From Isochrysis galbana (lineage: Eukaryota; Haptophyta; Isochrysidales; Isochrysidaceae), in NCBI GenBank assembly GCA_018136815.1, contig CM030937.1:5474632-5538631 (forward strand): DNA of 64,000 bases. Direction: 5' to 3'. Both the position numbers and the translations under genes were made by a program. The notes under the pieces are model-generated. The model saw only the letters and a program-made list of their open reading frames with translations. It made no database searches and had not been told where the DNA came from. Shown piece after piece: positions 9,257 through 19,248 of this stretch. Positions within the stretch are counted from its first letter, which is position 1. Each line of letters starts with the position of its first letter.

Positions 9257-11635
9257 TCATCGAGCCACTCTGGAACGAGCCCGCTGCCGCCGCGTCTCGC
9301 GCTTGCTCGCCGCCCTAGGCGCCGTGACTGCCTGCCCAGCGCCCTCCACCTCGCGTTTACGCATCCGCTCGTGCAGCTCCTCCCTCGCTCCGACGTAGCT
9401 GCGATAGTCAGCGCCCGTGTCTTGGACTTGTCGGCCATTAAGTTCGACGACACGCGTACTCACTTGCGCCGCAAAGTATCTGTCATGCGACACGAGCAAC
9501 ACGGCTCCATCAAAGCCCCGGATGGCCTCCTCTAGGTATTGCCTTGCGAGGAGGTCAAGGTGATTGGTGGGCTCGTCGAGCACGAGCAGATTGCAGCGCG
9601 AGAGGAGCATCGCCGCAATACACAGCCGTGTGCGCTCGCCTCCGGAGAGAACTGAGAGCGGCTTGGTTTGCGCCTCTGTGGGGATGCCCATCTTGCGCAT
9701 AGTCTTACGGCACGCCTCGTCACTCGCATCGGGCGCCTCGCGGCGGATCCACTCGAATGCCGGGTCGTCGCCCACAAGCGCATGCGCAGCATCCTGCGAA
9801 AGGAAGAACGGGCGCGACTCGTCGCTCCGGCGCACCTCACCTGCTGTCAAAGGGTAGAGTCCGGACGCGGCATTCAACAATGTAGACTTGCCCGCCCCGT
9901 TGTCGCCAACAAGGAGGACAACCTCGCCGCGATGCACATCGAGACACACGTCTCGCAGCCCCGTTGGTAACGACTGGGCGGCCCGCCAACCACCTGACTC
10001 GCCTTTGACTTCGCCACCCTCCTGGATGAGAGCACCAAATTCCAGCGAAACCCCATGCAGGGCAAGCATGGGCTCGCGCTCGCCATCGGATTTGCCATCG
10101 CGTTTTCCCGCACGCCTGCCCGCCTTAGCCGACTTGCGTTGCCCGGCCTCTTTGGGCTTCGATGTCTTCCCCGTGAGCAGGTGGAAGCGCGACGGCCTGT
10201 AGCGATCGGGTAGGGGCGGTGGGACCAAGCCGCCCGCCTCCCATCCGCTCTCATCTTCCGCGCCATCGCCATCCAACTGCGCAAGCGCCTCTTCTTGCAC
10301 GGCCAGCCGGCTCAAGAAGTCGGAGTAGGTGCCGGTGTAGAGCTCTCCGTGGCCGCCAGACGAGTGCAAGAGGTGAGTGGAGAGGCGCTCGAGCACCTCG
10401 CGGTCATGAGAGACGACAACCACACCGGCCTCTCCCATCTTGGCCAACACCGTGCGCTCTAGCCACTCGATGCCCTCGAGGTCAAGATGATTTGTTGGCT
10501 CGTCGAGTAGGAGCAACGAGGGGGCACGCGCAATGGCGACAGCCGTCGCCACCTGCACAAGGGAATGCAGATCCTGGTGAGCACAAGGCTGTGCTGTGTG
10601 GGCTGCGCTGACACTCGCGCACGACATGCGAGGCGGAATCAAGCTCGAGGTTTGTGGCGCAGAGAGGGATGCCAAGACTTTGCCGGCGGCACCCACCCGC
10701 ACGAGCTGGCCGTGGGAGAAGGCACAGAGACTGGTCCCCATCGCCTCGTCTGAGCAAAGCTGCGAGGGCAAAATGTCGAGAAGATCTTGCCATCGAGAGG
10801 CCGACGAGCCATGATCACCCTCTGGTTCTACCGCCGTTTCGACCTCAAGCCTTGCCCGCGCGTACTCAGCCAGCGTCGCTCGCGAAGCGCGCAGCCGGTT
10901 GGGCGCATCCTGATCCACCAACTCGACGGTCGTCCCATCCTCGATGTGGACCGTTCCTGAGGTGGGCACAGCCTCGCCCGCGAGCAGCCGCAACTGGAGC
11001 GACTTGCCGCAGCCCGACTCGCCGAGGACGCCGATCCGCTGCCCTCGCCGCACTCCCCATGATTGCGGCGAGAGCACTCGCCGCTCGCCGAGCTGCACCG
11101 TGACGCCCTCCAGGCGTGCGAGCATCTCGCCGTTTTCGTCCCCCCTCCCCTGGATGATCTTGGACCAGCGCTGCATCACTCTCCGCTTCCATACGTGCCG
11201 CTCCTCGGCCGTCATCTGCGGCTCGAGCTCCTCCTCCTCCTCCTCCTGCCACACACCAAAGCCACGCGGCTCGGTGGCAGGTGTCCCAAAGCCGCGGAAG
11301 CTGGGCGATACGGCGGTGTCGGTCGCAAAGCCGCGTGGTGCGTCATCCACCTCGACCGCCGTTCCCACATACACCTCTTCGCCCAGCGCGCCCGCCCCGT
11401 TCTCACCCTTCCTGCTCAGAGGCTGCTCGTCGAGCGCTCCGCTGCTCTGCCCTTCCTGCTCTCTCGCGGCCTCCAACTCCCCGCTGCTCTGCCAAGGCTG
11501 GGCGGCGAGGGGCCCGGCGGCGCGGCGGGCGAGATGCCCCCACGCAGGTCTGTACGCGCCCCACGCGCCGCACGGCCGCGAGAGCGCCGCACAGCAGAGC
11601 GCGAGAGGCCACAGCGGCAGCACGCGCCGCCCCAT
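9257..11635 (-). CDS. ABC-F family ATPase, probably plastid-targeted, two exons
   Basis: A soluble twin-ATPase of the ABC-F class (no membrane domain), which acts on ribosomes during translation. Domain 1 has Walker A GESGCGKS, a weak signature FSHGQLVR and Walker B LLLLDEPTNHLD. Domain 2 has GDNGAGKST, LSGGERTRL and LLVLDEPTNHLD. A linker of about 80 residues lies between them, and the tail is Arg-rich. Exons are 10697-11635 and 9257-10552; the 144-bp intron (GTGGGT to TTGTGCAG) is a multiple of three and has no stop. Removing it restores QLVRVATAVAIARAP. The product is about 744 residues. I chose the ATG at 11635 because it opens a signal-peptide-like leader (MGRRVLPLWPLALCCAALS) followed by a transit-like stretch, as in plastid proteins of algae with four-membrane plastids. 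Confidence 0.85.
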   Translation of the reverse strand: MGRRVLPLWPLALCCAALSRPCGAWGAYRPAWGHLARRAAGPLAAQPWQSSGELEAAREQEGQSSGALDEQPLSRKGENGAGALGEEVYVGTAVEVDDAPRGFATDTAVSPSFRGFGTPATEPRGFGVWQEEEEEELEPQMTAEERHVWKRRVMQRWSKIIQGRGDENGEMLARLEGVTVQLGERRVLSPQSWGVRRGQRIGVLGESGCGKSLQLRLLAGEAVPTSGTVHIEDGTTVELVDQDAPNRLRASRATLAEYARARLEVETAVEPEGDHGSSASRWQDLLDILPSQLCSDEAMGTSLCAFSHGQLVRVGAAGKVLASLSAPQTSSLIPPRMSCASVSAAHTAQPCAHQDLHSLVQVATAVAIARAPSLLLLDEPTNHLDLEGIEWLERTVLAKMGEAGVVVVSHDREVLERLSTHLLHSSGGHGELYTGTYSDFLSRLAVQEEALAQLDGDGAEDESGWEAGGLVPPPLPDRYRPSRFHLLTGKTSKPKEAGQRKSAKAGRRAGKRDGKSDGEREPMLALHGVSLEFGALIQEGGEVKGESGGWRAAQSLPTGLRDVCLDVHRGEVVLLVGDNGAGKSTLLNAASGLYPLTAGEVRRSDESRPFFLSQDAAHALVGDDPAFEWIRREAPDASDEACRKTMRKMGIPTEAQTKPLSVLSGGERTRLCIAAMLLSRCNLLVLDEPTNHLDLLARQYLEEAIRGFDGAVLLVSHDRYFAAQVSTRVVELNGRQVQDTGADYRSYVGAREELHERMRKREVEGAGQAVTAPRAASKRETRRQRARSRVAR

Positions 11636-11724
11636 CGAGCGCGGTCCCCCCCTCCCCCTTCCCCCACGCTCCCCCCCCTTCCCCCACGCCTCCCTCCCCT
11701 CGCCCTCTCGACCCATCTACAGAT

Positions 11725-11850
11725 GAAATCAATCTGTGAACACAGCCTCCACAGAGGAAATCAATCTGTGAACACAGTATCTACAGAGGAAATCAATCTG
11801 TGAACAGAGCCTCCATAGAGGAAATCTATCCGTGACCACCGATCCCTCGG
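11725..11850. repeat. 32-bp tandem repeat, about 3.8 copies
   Basis: Units begin at 11725, 11757, 11789 and 11821, each starting GAAATCAATCTGTGAACA (the last diverged). They lie 90-200 bp upstream of the ABC-F start, so they may be regulatory. Confidence 0.85.
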
Positions 11851-12549
11851 GAGCGCGCGACTCCCCCGCCCCGCCCCCTCCCCCCCCTCCCCGCCCCCTC
11901 TCCCTCGCAATGATGCTGACTCTGTGAGGGTCCCCCCCCCCCGCCCCTCAGGCCTCGATTCTACTTCACTTTTACTCTCCCCATCCACGAGAGCCTGCGC
12001 GGGGGGGGGGAGGGGGAGCGGGCGCCATCAAGCCGTATTCTATCTTTAGAGGGGGGGGGGGGCGAGGAGGCAGATCTACAGCAATTCGGGCGCCTCCCTC
12101 TCCCTCTCTCTCTCTCCCTCCCTCTCTCTCTCTCGTACTCTTTCTATTCGCTCTCAACCTTTAATGATCCTCTCCCTCCGCAAATCCAGCGTTTCCCGTC
12201 TTCCTCTCTTCTTCCCCTCTCTGCCCCACTCCTCAATCGTATTCTATAGTGCATCTCTTCTATTGATTCCCTCGCCTCGGCGGGGGGGGTTCTCTCCTCA
12301 TTCCACGTCGCAGAGAGCCCAAGAAGAGGAGAAAAGGGGGAGAAAGATCCCGCGCCCTTTGTCCTTCTTCTCTCGTAATCCCGACGGCCTTTTCACGACT
12401 CGTCGGAGTCTCCCGCTCTCCCAAGAGAGAGAGAGAGAGAGAATCGTGCCCCGACTTCCTCCCCCCGGCTCTCTAGTATCCTGTAAGGAGGGATTCTTTG
12501 CGTTGGTTTCGCCCAAAACGAGCGGGCCAGCGCTCTCAAAGATTTGTGA

Positions 12550-12630
<81 letters not shown>

Positions 12631-12787
12631 AGAGAGAGTTAGAGAGAGTTAGAGAGAGAGAGAGAGAGAGATTGTGCTGTGTCCAGAGCCCACAGAATCA
12701 GTTCTTCCTCGTCTTCCTCGGCTCTTCTCGCAGGCCTCTCTTTCTCTCTCTCCCCCCCTCTCTCCCTCCCTCTCTTTCTTCTCTCTC

Positions 12788-12821
<34 letters not shown>

Positions 12822-13088
12822 ACACGCGCGCGCGCTCTCTCTGTATCGCCCGCCCGCACTCCCTCGCCCTCTGCCGCACACCTCTCCTCCCCTCCCTCTC
12901 CCTCTTCCTCCCCTTTCACCCCAGCTCCCCGGCTGCGCCCTCCCCACCACCTTCACACCTTCGCCCTCTCCCATCCTCCCCCCTCTTCCTCTCCCCCCTC
13001 CCCCTCCCCCCCCCCCCCCTCCCGCTCTCCCCCCCCCACCCCGCTCTCCCCCCCCCTCCCCCTCCCTCTTCCCCCCCCCTCTCTCTCG
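11851..13088. promoter_or_regulatory. Shared upstream region between the ABC-F and channel genes
   Basis: The two genes diverge from this region. It holds poly-G/C runs (11930-12060), a (GA)n tract at 12551-12670, and a CT-rich leader with long C runs (12735-13085) before the channel start. No defined promoter element was identified. Confidence 0.45.
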
Positions 13089-14558
13089 ATGGCCGCAACC
13101 CTTACAACGCCGCGGGAGCCAGATAGCCTAGACGAGATCCGGCTCAAGGCGACCGCACTGACGGAGCTCGTCCTGCCCGACCAGTTGGCACCCGAGGAGC
13201 GCGCCGACTTCGAAGAGCTCCTTCAAGGCGTGCGGCAGGCGATAGGGCTGCTGCAGCCGCTCATTCTCGCAGACGCCACAGAGAAGGTATCTCACGACTT
13301 AGAGGCATCATACAATGCTGAGGCTTCGTGCAACGTAGGAGCATCCTACGGCACCGATGCATCTCACAATGCTGATGCGCCATCTGGCATCGGAGACGTG
13401 ATCGGCACCGAGGATTCAACGCGGAAAAATACGACGGCTATCACCGCTGCGGGCAAGGCAGGGATGAAGTACAACAAGTCGAACCCTCAGTTGCGGCGCG
13501 AGCTCGTCGCCGCCGTGCATGAAGACATCTCCTTCTGGACCGTGCTAAACCGCATGCGCGGGTACGAGTTTGTGCTGCTCCGGCCCTTCCTTATGATCGC
13601 GGTCATCATGCTCTTGTGGGTTTTTGCCGGGGCCATCGTGTACCTCTACACACTTGAGCCCCCGTGCGAGATGGTCGAGGGGGTCGAGGTCTGCAGGGCC
13701 GTCAACTATGCTATGGCGCTGTACTACGCAACGCAGGCCGGGTTCTCGGTCGGCTTTGGGCTCTTTGCCGAGAAGCCCGGCCCGGCCCGCTGGTACACCA
13801 TCTTCCACGGCTTCATCGGCCTGACCATTATCGCGGCAGGCCTCACGCTCTTCCTTTTGCGGCCGGGCGGCAGACTCGCAAAGCGCATCTCTGGCGAGGA
13901 GGAGGTGGAGGGCAAAACCCCGGACGACGACGAGTTGGAGCGGGTGTGGCGCGTTCTGAGGAAGGTGAAGCGGTCCATCTTGGCAGAGCTGCCGATCGTT
14001 GTACTCTTCCTGCTCTTCTCGTTGGCTGTTGTATTTAGCGCTCTGTACAACCACTGGTCCTTTACCACCGCTGTGTACTTTGCCTTCTTCGCACTCTCGA
14101 CCGGCGGGCTCCAAGCGCCCGGCTCGACCTCCGACGCGCAGATGATATTCGCCACCTGCTTCCTGATCACGGGCATCCCGCTCTTTGGCGCCGCCATGTC
14201 CCGACTGGTGGACCTGGTACTGGACTTGTATATTCGGGCGGTGCAGTCCTCGGAGCTACTCATGTCTCGGCAGAAGCACCTGGCCAAGTTCAAGAAGTCG
14301 AATCATGCGGACGAGCGGGTGCGCGAAGCATACGAGGCGGCAGCAGCGGCTGTGGCCCTCGCGGAGAAGGAACAGAAGGAGGCAAAGGAAGCCAAGGACG
14401 CGGTGGAGCGGGCCTATGATGTTGCGGCGATCGAGGCTCGCGAGGCCAAACAAGCTGAGAAAGCGGCCGCCAGAGCACTCGAGCTGGCCAGACAATTGGA
14501 ACGCGAGGCCTTTCTAGCGCAGGACAACTCGTCGATCGACGCCGCGAATCACGTGTGA
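13089..14558 (+). CDS. Two-pore-domain potassium-channel-like membrane protein
   Basis: A protein of 489 residues in one exon. Residues 1-140 are hydrophilic, with a degenerate octad repeat (EASYNAEASCNVGAS) near 72-100. Four hydrophobic segments follow at about 165-187, 237-258, 298-320 and 352-378. A pore-like loop comes after the first (YYATQAGFSVGFG, about 210-222) and another after the third (FFALSTGGLQAP, about 332-343). This 2TM-P-2TM-P order is that of TPK/K2P channels, but neither loop has the standard TVGYGD filter. A long Ala/Glu/Lys helix (about 405-475) is a likely coiled coil. Membrane location and ion are inferred. The ATG at 13089 follows a CT-rich leader. Confidence 0.65.
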   Translation: MAATLTTPREPDSLDEIRLKATALTELVLPDQLAPEERADFEELLQGVRQAIGLLQPLILADATEKVSHDLEASYNAEASCNVGASYGTDASHNADAPSGIGDVIGTEDSTRKNTTAITAAGKAGMKYNKSNPQLRRELVAAVHEDISFWTVLNRMRGYEFVLLRPFLMIAVIMLLWVFAGAIVYLYTLEPPCEMVEGVEVCRAVNYAMALYYATQAGFSVGFGLFAEKPGPARWYTIFHGFIGLTIIAAGLTLFLLRPGGRLAKRISGEEEVEGKTPDDDELERVWRVLRKVKRSILAELPIVVLFLLFSLAVVFSALYNHWSFTTAVYFAFFALSTGGLQAPGSTSDAQMIFATCFLITGIPLFGAAMSRLVDLVLDLYIRAVQSSELLMSRQKHLAKFKKSNHADERVREAYEAAAAAVALAEKEQKEAKEAKDAVERAYDVAAIEAREAKQAEKAAARALELARQLEREAFLAQDNSSIDAANHV

Positions 14559-15365
14559 TTCCATCCCGTTTGCGCACGTCCTTCTCGATTTCGGGCGAGC
14601 TCTTGGAAGATGTCTCGCCAGCCAGCATCGGTGCATGCAAAGGGGCAACACGCTGGGCAGTGCGCCCATTACTTCTCACCTTGCGCGCCGCCCGTCCATT
14701 GCGAGCCATAGGACGTTTGGTGTGTGGCCGATATGGCGTTGGCCGCCTAAATGGCCCCGAGCGCATATTATCCCGAGCGCTGGCCAAACAGACGTGGAAT
14801 GGCGTGCGATTGGTGGCCACTTCTCCTCGTTCAATGGTCGATGGCCAGATATGGTGGCATCCAAATCTGCTAGTGAGAGGAGGCGCTCTGGGGATAGAAG
14901 GAGGCGGTGAGCGGCTGCGGTTCACACGTTTCTAGGGTTCGTGCTTTATTGCACGACAACAGCTGGTTTGCTTGGTATGTTTTCTTGGTCGATGCTCTCT
15001 CGTCGTTCTGGGTGGCTTGCTTCTCCTGCTCGACACCCCTCTTGGGCTCTCCGGGGCTATCGCGCGCCTAGCCCTTGCTATAGGCTATAGGCTACGGTAC
15101 ATAGAAAGTTTTAGTATTAGGTGTTCCAGGTTCCCAGGTACAGGTACTCAACTATCAACTATCAAACTCAACTAAATTGCATATTTAGACTTTGTTCACA
15201 TTAGGGAGTCGCAATAAAGCTTATAACTTGGTTCACATGGGGAGGCGCCTCGTGCTCTCCCCCTCAGGCTCCAAGGTCCCTAGCTACAAAGTTTACTACT
15301 ACTACGACTAATAACTAATAACTAATACTAATACTACTACTACTAATAACTAGTAGTAATATATT
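14559..15365. other. Intergenic, no gene recognised
   Basis: Moderate GC without a coherent frame, and a short ACTAATA/TACTAC-rich stretch at 15290-15360 just before a retroposon fragment. Confidence 0.3.
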
Positions 15366-15645
15366 TAATTTCTTGATAGTCTCACCGAACACGCGGACGT
15401 GGACCCACTACTTTCTACTCACGCAGCAAAACTTTCTACACCCCCACTCCCCCGGCCCTTTCCCCCCCGCCATCAGGCGATTCCCCTTGTGCGCTACCAG
15501 GGGGATAGGGGTAAAGGGCTTAGATATGGATATGGTCCGGTACCCCCCCCCCCCCCCCGGTGATCCGTTCCCCCCTTCCTCCTACGCCTACCGGGCTGGC
15601 GGCGTCCTCAGTCCCGACTTCTCCTGTAAACACACTGTAGCAGAC
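15366..15645 (-). repeat. 3' half of a 0.75-kb retroposon copy
   Basis: The plus strand shows GATAGTCTCACCG, then CTTTCTACACCCCCACTCCC and GGGCTTAGATATGG, as in the intact copies. It ends at CTGTAAACAC, so only about 280 bp of the 3' part remain. The next 90 bp (about 15669-15740) match 62114-62190 and may belong to a variant body. Confidence 0.7.
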
Positions 15646-15742
15646 TAGGGGGGTGGGCCAGCTACTCTGACGAATTGGGATGGCCCATAGGGCCTGAGGG
15701 CAATGAGGAGGGTGGCAAGCCGGCGGCAGGCGCGGCTGAAGA

Positions 15743-17556
15743 AAAAAAAATCTTCTTAAAGATTCCCGCTACGTATGCGGCGTGAGGCAGCTTGCTAGTG
15801 TACCTCCCTACTACCCAACCTTAACCCTTAACAACCCCCTTCCCCTTCCCCAGTTCCTTCTTTAGCGGAGAAGCTGGATCCAGGGAGGCCGCGCGCTCTG
15901 CTTCGGCCGGGAGTTGGAGAGAAGGGGGCGGGAGATTGTGGCTCGTCTCTTGATCTAGATTCGACTCGGGTTTTTCCTCATTAATATAGCGGGAGGTCCT
16001 TATTGGTTTCCGGTGCGTTTCCCATTAAGAGATTTGGCTACCCTAGGTGATGTTTCTTATGTCCAGTCCTCTCGCCGCCTGCAAGAGGTCTTCTGAGGCT
16101 CCTAGGTTGAAATCCTTGTCTATAGTATACAGGGGGCTTATCATTTTCCGGATATGTTTGTTGCTCGGGGCGTGTAGCCCCATGTTCTCGCGCTGTTTTT
16201 TAACCTTTGAAAGAAACCGACCTTCGCCGTTACTAATAAGTGGTACCTCGTAAGGATTGCTCTCAAGATTGTTCTAACGGACCTACCGTCCGCGTTGCCA
16301 TATTGGATGTTGTAAAAGTCCGTGAGGATGTATCTCCACGCCAGGATACCTAAGTACCCCGAGGAGGGATGCGGTCTGTCTACCTGGTAGCAAAAGAGAC
16401 GTTGGGCTATCTCGGAGCCCGGCCTCAGATTTGTCCCCAGAAGCCCTTCTATGAATTCGAAGATGGGCGCCGTCGCGATGCACGTGGCTATGTGGGTGGA
16501 GCTCTCGGGGGCTATGCCACAAAAGCGGCACGTCAGATCGTCGGCGAACCGGTTCGCCGTGGCTATTCTCCTATGCAGGACGTGTTTGAAGTGCATATAT
16601 GAGTCTCTCGGCGTTAAAAAGTTGTATTTGTATAGCTGAGATACTTGTTTCCATTTCCCGGAGATGTCCGGCAATCGTTTTTCCCACCTCAATGTGGATT
16701 TTTGTTTCTTCGTTTTTCTCATTGCGAGAAACGCTTTGGTCAGCGCCTTGACGTTAACATCCTCTAGGGTTTTATTCGCGCCTTTGAACGTGTATTCTTG
16801 TGGTATCGGGTACGCCGTCTCGGCCGGACCGTCGTACGCTCGTCCCCATTTCAAGGGGGTGCATAATTCTTCTGGTGATGGCTGCGGGTTGGCCCTTTCA
16901 TAAATATGGGGTTCTCCCATCACATTAAGCTTGACTACATGATAGACTCCACTCCGGCGCAGATAATATTTGTGTTCTTTGTCCACCCGGATGTCCCCTA
17001 GGTCATGCGCATCTGGGTCTTCTTGGGGGGCTAACTCTTGTTCTCCCGGAGTGGGGGGAGGAGACACCTCTTTCTTCCTAAGCAGGTTCATATATTCATT
17101 TGTGGCATCCGCCATTCTTGCTCTAGACCATTCGGCTATCCTCTCCCATGACTTTAGAAACGGACCTAGCGAGATGTAGTTGCCTCTATGGCGTATCCAG
17201 CGTTCTCCTTCCGGCAGGTAAGCCGCGCAGTCTTCCGTGGTGTATACCTCCCCCGTGTCCGGGTTCATCGTATTATGCACAATAACTGTTTGTAAAGATT
17301 CCCACTTAGCTCTATGTGAGTGATGTAGTGCCGGAGCTTTCTGAAAACAGTCATACCATATCGGGGATCCCGGAGTCCCTTCCCTCGTGTTGGTTTCCCT
17401 AAGGAACTTGATCCGTCTGAAATTATCGAGCGCTTGCTTCCAAAATGCCGGCAGCGTATTGTTCCCACGGATGCTAGCCGAGAGGCTTCGTGCGTCGACT
17501 TTCGAAAATACCGCATGCACACGCACGGCGCCCCCGCGGGGGGGGCCGATGCGCAT
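15743..17556 (-). mobile_element. LINE-type non-LTR retrotransposon, 3' portion of ORF2 plus 3' UTR
   Basis: The minus-strand frame 16141-17556 (471 codons) is the region after the reverse transcriptase. It carries SYMHFKHVLHRRIATANRFA and CRFCGIAPESSTHIATC, a C-x2-C-x8-H-x4-C knuckle like the zf-RVT domain at the end of many LINE ORF2 proteins, then AWRYILTDFYNIQYG. No reverse transcriptase or endonuclease motif is present, so the copy is 5'-truncated. The 3' UTR runs to about 15743 and ends AATCTTTAAGAAGA then T9. The frame is open over its whole length, so the copy is fairly young. The 5' junction lies in a local repeat at about 17510-17560, and I found no target-site duplication. Confidence 0.7.
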
Positions 17557-17702
17557 CTGGCGACATGTGATTGCAACTCATCTTGCGCACGGCGTGCGCC
17601 TGCCGAAACTCTTATGCGCATCAATGACGGCGTGCGGAAACTTCCATGCACACGCACGGCGCCCCCGCAGGGGGACCGATCCACACGCATCTGGCGAAAC
17701 TC
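17512..17702. repeat. Direct repeat of about 55 bp at the LINE edge
   Basis: CATGCACACGCACGGCGCCC and CGCATCTGGCGA occur at about 17514-17565 and again at 17643-17697, with a degenerate related stretch between them. The arrangement lies between the LINE and the MGQY gene. Confidence 0.6.
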
Positions 17703-17766
17703 CGGGGTCCTCCCCTCCGCTTCACTCTCCTCTTCCTCCTCCACAACCCTCCTCGCTCCTTTCGAC

Positions 17767-18324
17767 ATGGGCCAGTACTTTGTCTACATCGCCAAGCGAC
17801 TTGGTCAGCGCACCTACGAGGAGATCCGCACCCCAGCCTTCAGGTTCTGCGAACACATGGAGGAGGGCATGGGCGGCGCCATCCTGGCGATGCTGCTCGT
17901 CACAGCCTCTGGCATGGGCCGTGGATGTGGAGACTTCCGCGTGGATCTGGCCAAGGAACGCTACCCGTCGATGTGGGCACTCATCGAGCCATACATGGGC
18001 CGTTGGTGCAAGGCAACCCTCATGCTCGTCGGCGACTACTCCGACGAGTACGACAAGATCCCAGTCCCAAAGACCAGATACATTGGAGAGCAGGCCGCCC
18101 TCGCCTACCTCTGCATGGAATACATCATGGCGGTCGACTACGCTGAAACGAATCCCATGGCGCAAGTGCGCCGAACAGCGGGCAAGCTCTACATGCAGGA
18201 CCGACCAAGCGTCCTCTCACGCATCACAGACCTCGCCATCCAAGATCAGCCGAACGACATCGTCGCCATCGAGGAAGAGGGGTGTGAGAAAAAGACGAAG
18301 AAGATGAAAACTCAACACGCATAG
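17767..18324 (+). CDS. Conserved-type MGQY protein of unknown function
   Basis: About 185 residues, starting MGQYFVYIAKRLGQRTY. A first-half Gly/Ala-rich segment (GMGGAILAMLLVTASGMGRG) is followed by WCKATLMLVGDYSDEYDKIP. I recall proteins with an MGQY start and a later GDYxxE motif from algae and protists, none with an assigned role. Gly2 after Met could be an N-myristoylation site. The Lys-rich C-terminus (EKKTKKMKTQHA) is nuclear-signal-like. The frame is open further upstream, but that part lies in the repeat, so I chose the ATG at 17767. Confidence 0.5.
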   Translation: MGQYFVYIAKRLGQRTYEEIRTPAFRFCEHMEEGMGGAILAMLLVTASGMGRGCGDFRVDLAKERYPSMWALIEPYMGRWCKATLMLVGDYSDEYDKIPVPKTRYIGEQAALAYLCMEYIMAVDYAETNPMAQVRRTAGKLYMQDRPSVLSRITDLAIQDQPNDIVAIEEEGCEKKTKKMKTQHA

Positions 18325-18507
18325 CTGGGGAGAGTCATTGCGTGTTGAGAGGAAAGCGCGCGGGGGGGGGGGAAGCGTGATTAGCTTTGTTTTGTACCAC
18401 TGTTGTTAATAACTAAAAAGAAAACAGATATGTTGAAAAACCACCTGGTCCTCTTTTGACGGAACGCGACTTCAGGCGAGCCTGTAGGGAAGAGATAGGG
18501 TCAGCAG

Positions 18508-18632
18508 GGCAGTCTCCTCCCGGCAAGCCATCAGGCATGCCAGGAGGATGGGTGGTTCCTCCCCCACGGCAGGGGAGGAGTGGAGAGAGAGGGGGGCTCG
18601 TGCCCCCCCACGGCCCATGGGCGCCTCTTAAA
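18508..18632 (-). repeat. Internal fragment of the 0.75-kb retroposon
   Basis: About 125 bp matching the 5'-proximal hairpin region (GGCAAGCCATCAGGCATGCC and GGGGGGCTCGTGCCCCCC). Both ends are missing. Confidence 0.75.
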
Positions 18633-18715
18633 TAGCACCAGCACCCAAAAACTCCATTATTTCGTCGTGTTTGGGCCCCGTTTGGGTGCCAGAATACCGA
18701 GGGGGAAGACGGTGG

Positions 18716-18817
18716 AGGGGGGGGGGGGGGGGGGAAGAGGGCTGCGACTTGGCTGAGTCCTGGGTCCCTTACTTTAAATAGACGCTTGGTACTTACCCTC
18801 CTTTCCCTCTCAAATCG

Positions 18818-18871
<54 letters not shown>

Positions 18872-19248
18872 CCCCCCCCCCCCCCCCCCCCCCCCTCTCT
18901 CCTCTCAACATCTGGCGGAACTCTCATCTCTGTCTCTTTCTTTTCTGTCCGTCTACTTTTCGCCTCTTCCCTCTCGATGGGAGGATTCAGCTTCTCGCGG
19001 CGCCTTTTCTTCTATCGTCACCCTCCCCCCCCTCTCTCCTCCTCCTCGCCGTCGCTCTCTCTCCCTTCTCTCTCTCTTCTCACGACGACAGGGTTTCTTC
19101 CCCTTTCTCCTCCTTGCCTCTCCCTCCCCCCTTCCCCCTCGCTCTCCTCACTCCTCAGCCACCACCACCCCTTCCCCTCTCCCTCTTCCTCTCTCCTCAC
19201 CCCTCAGCCAGCCAGCAGCCAAGATCGCCAACACCCCAACCCTTCGTG
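18716..19248. promoter_or_regulatory. Leader/promoter of the HMG-CoA synthase gene
   Basis: A G16 run (about 18719-18735), a (CT)n tract (18822-18865) and a C29 run (about 18868-18896), followed by a CT-rich leader. No TATA box was recognised. Confidence 0.4.
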
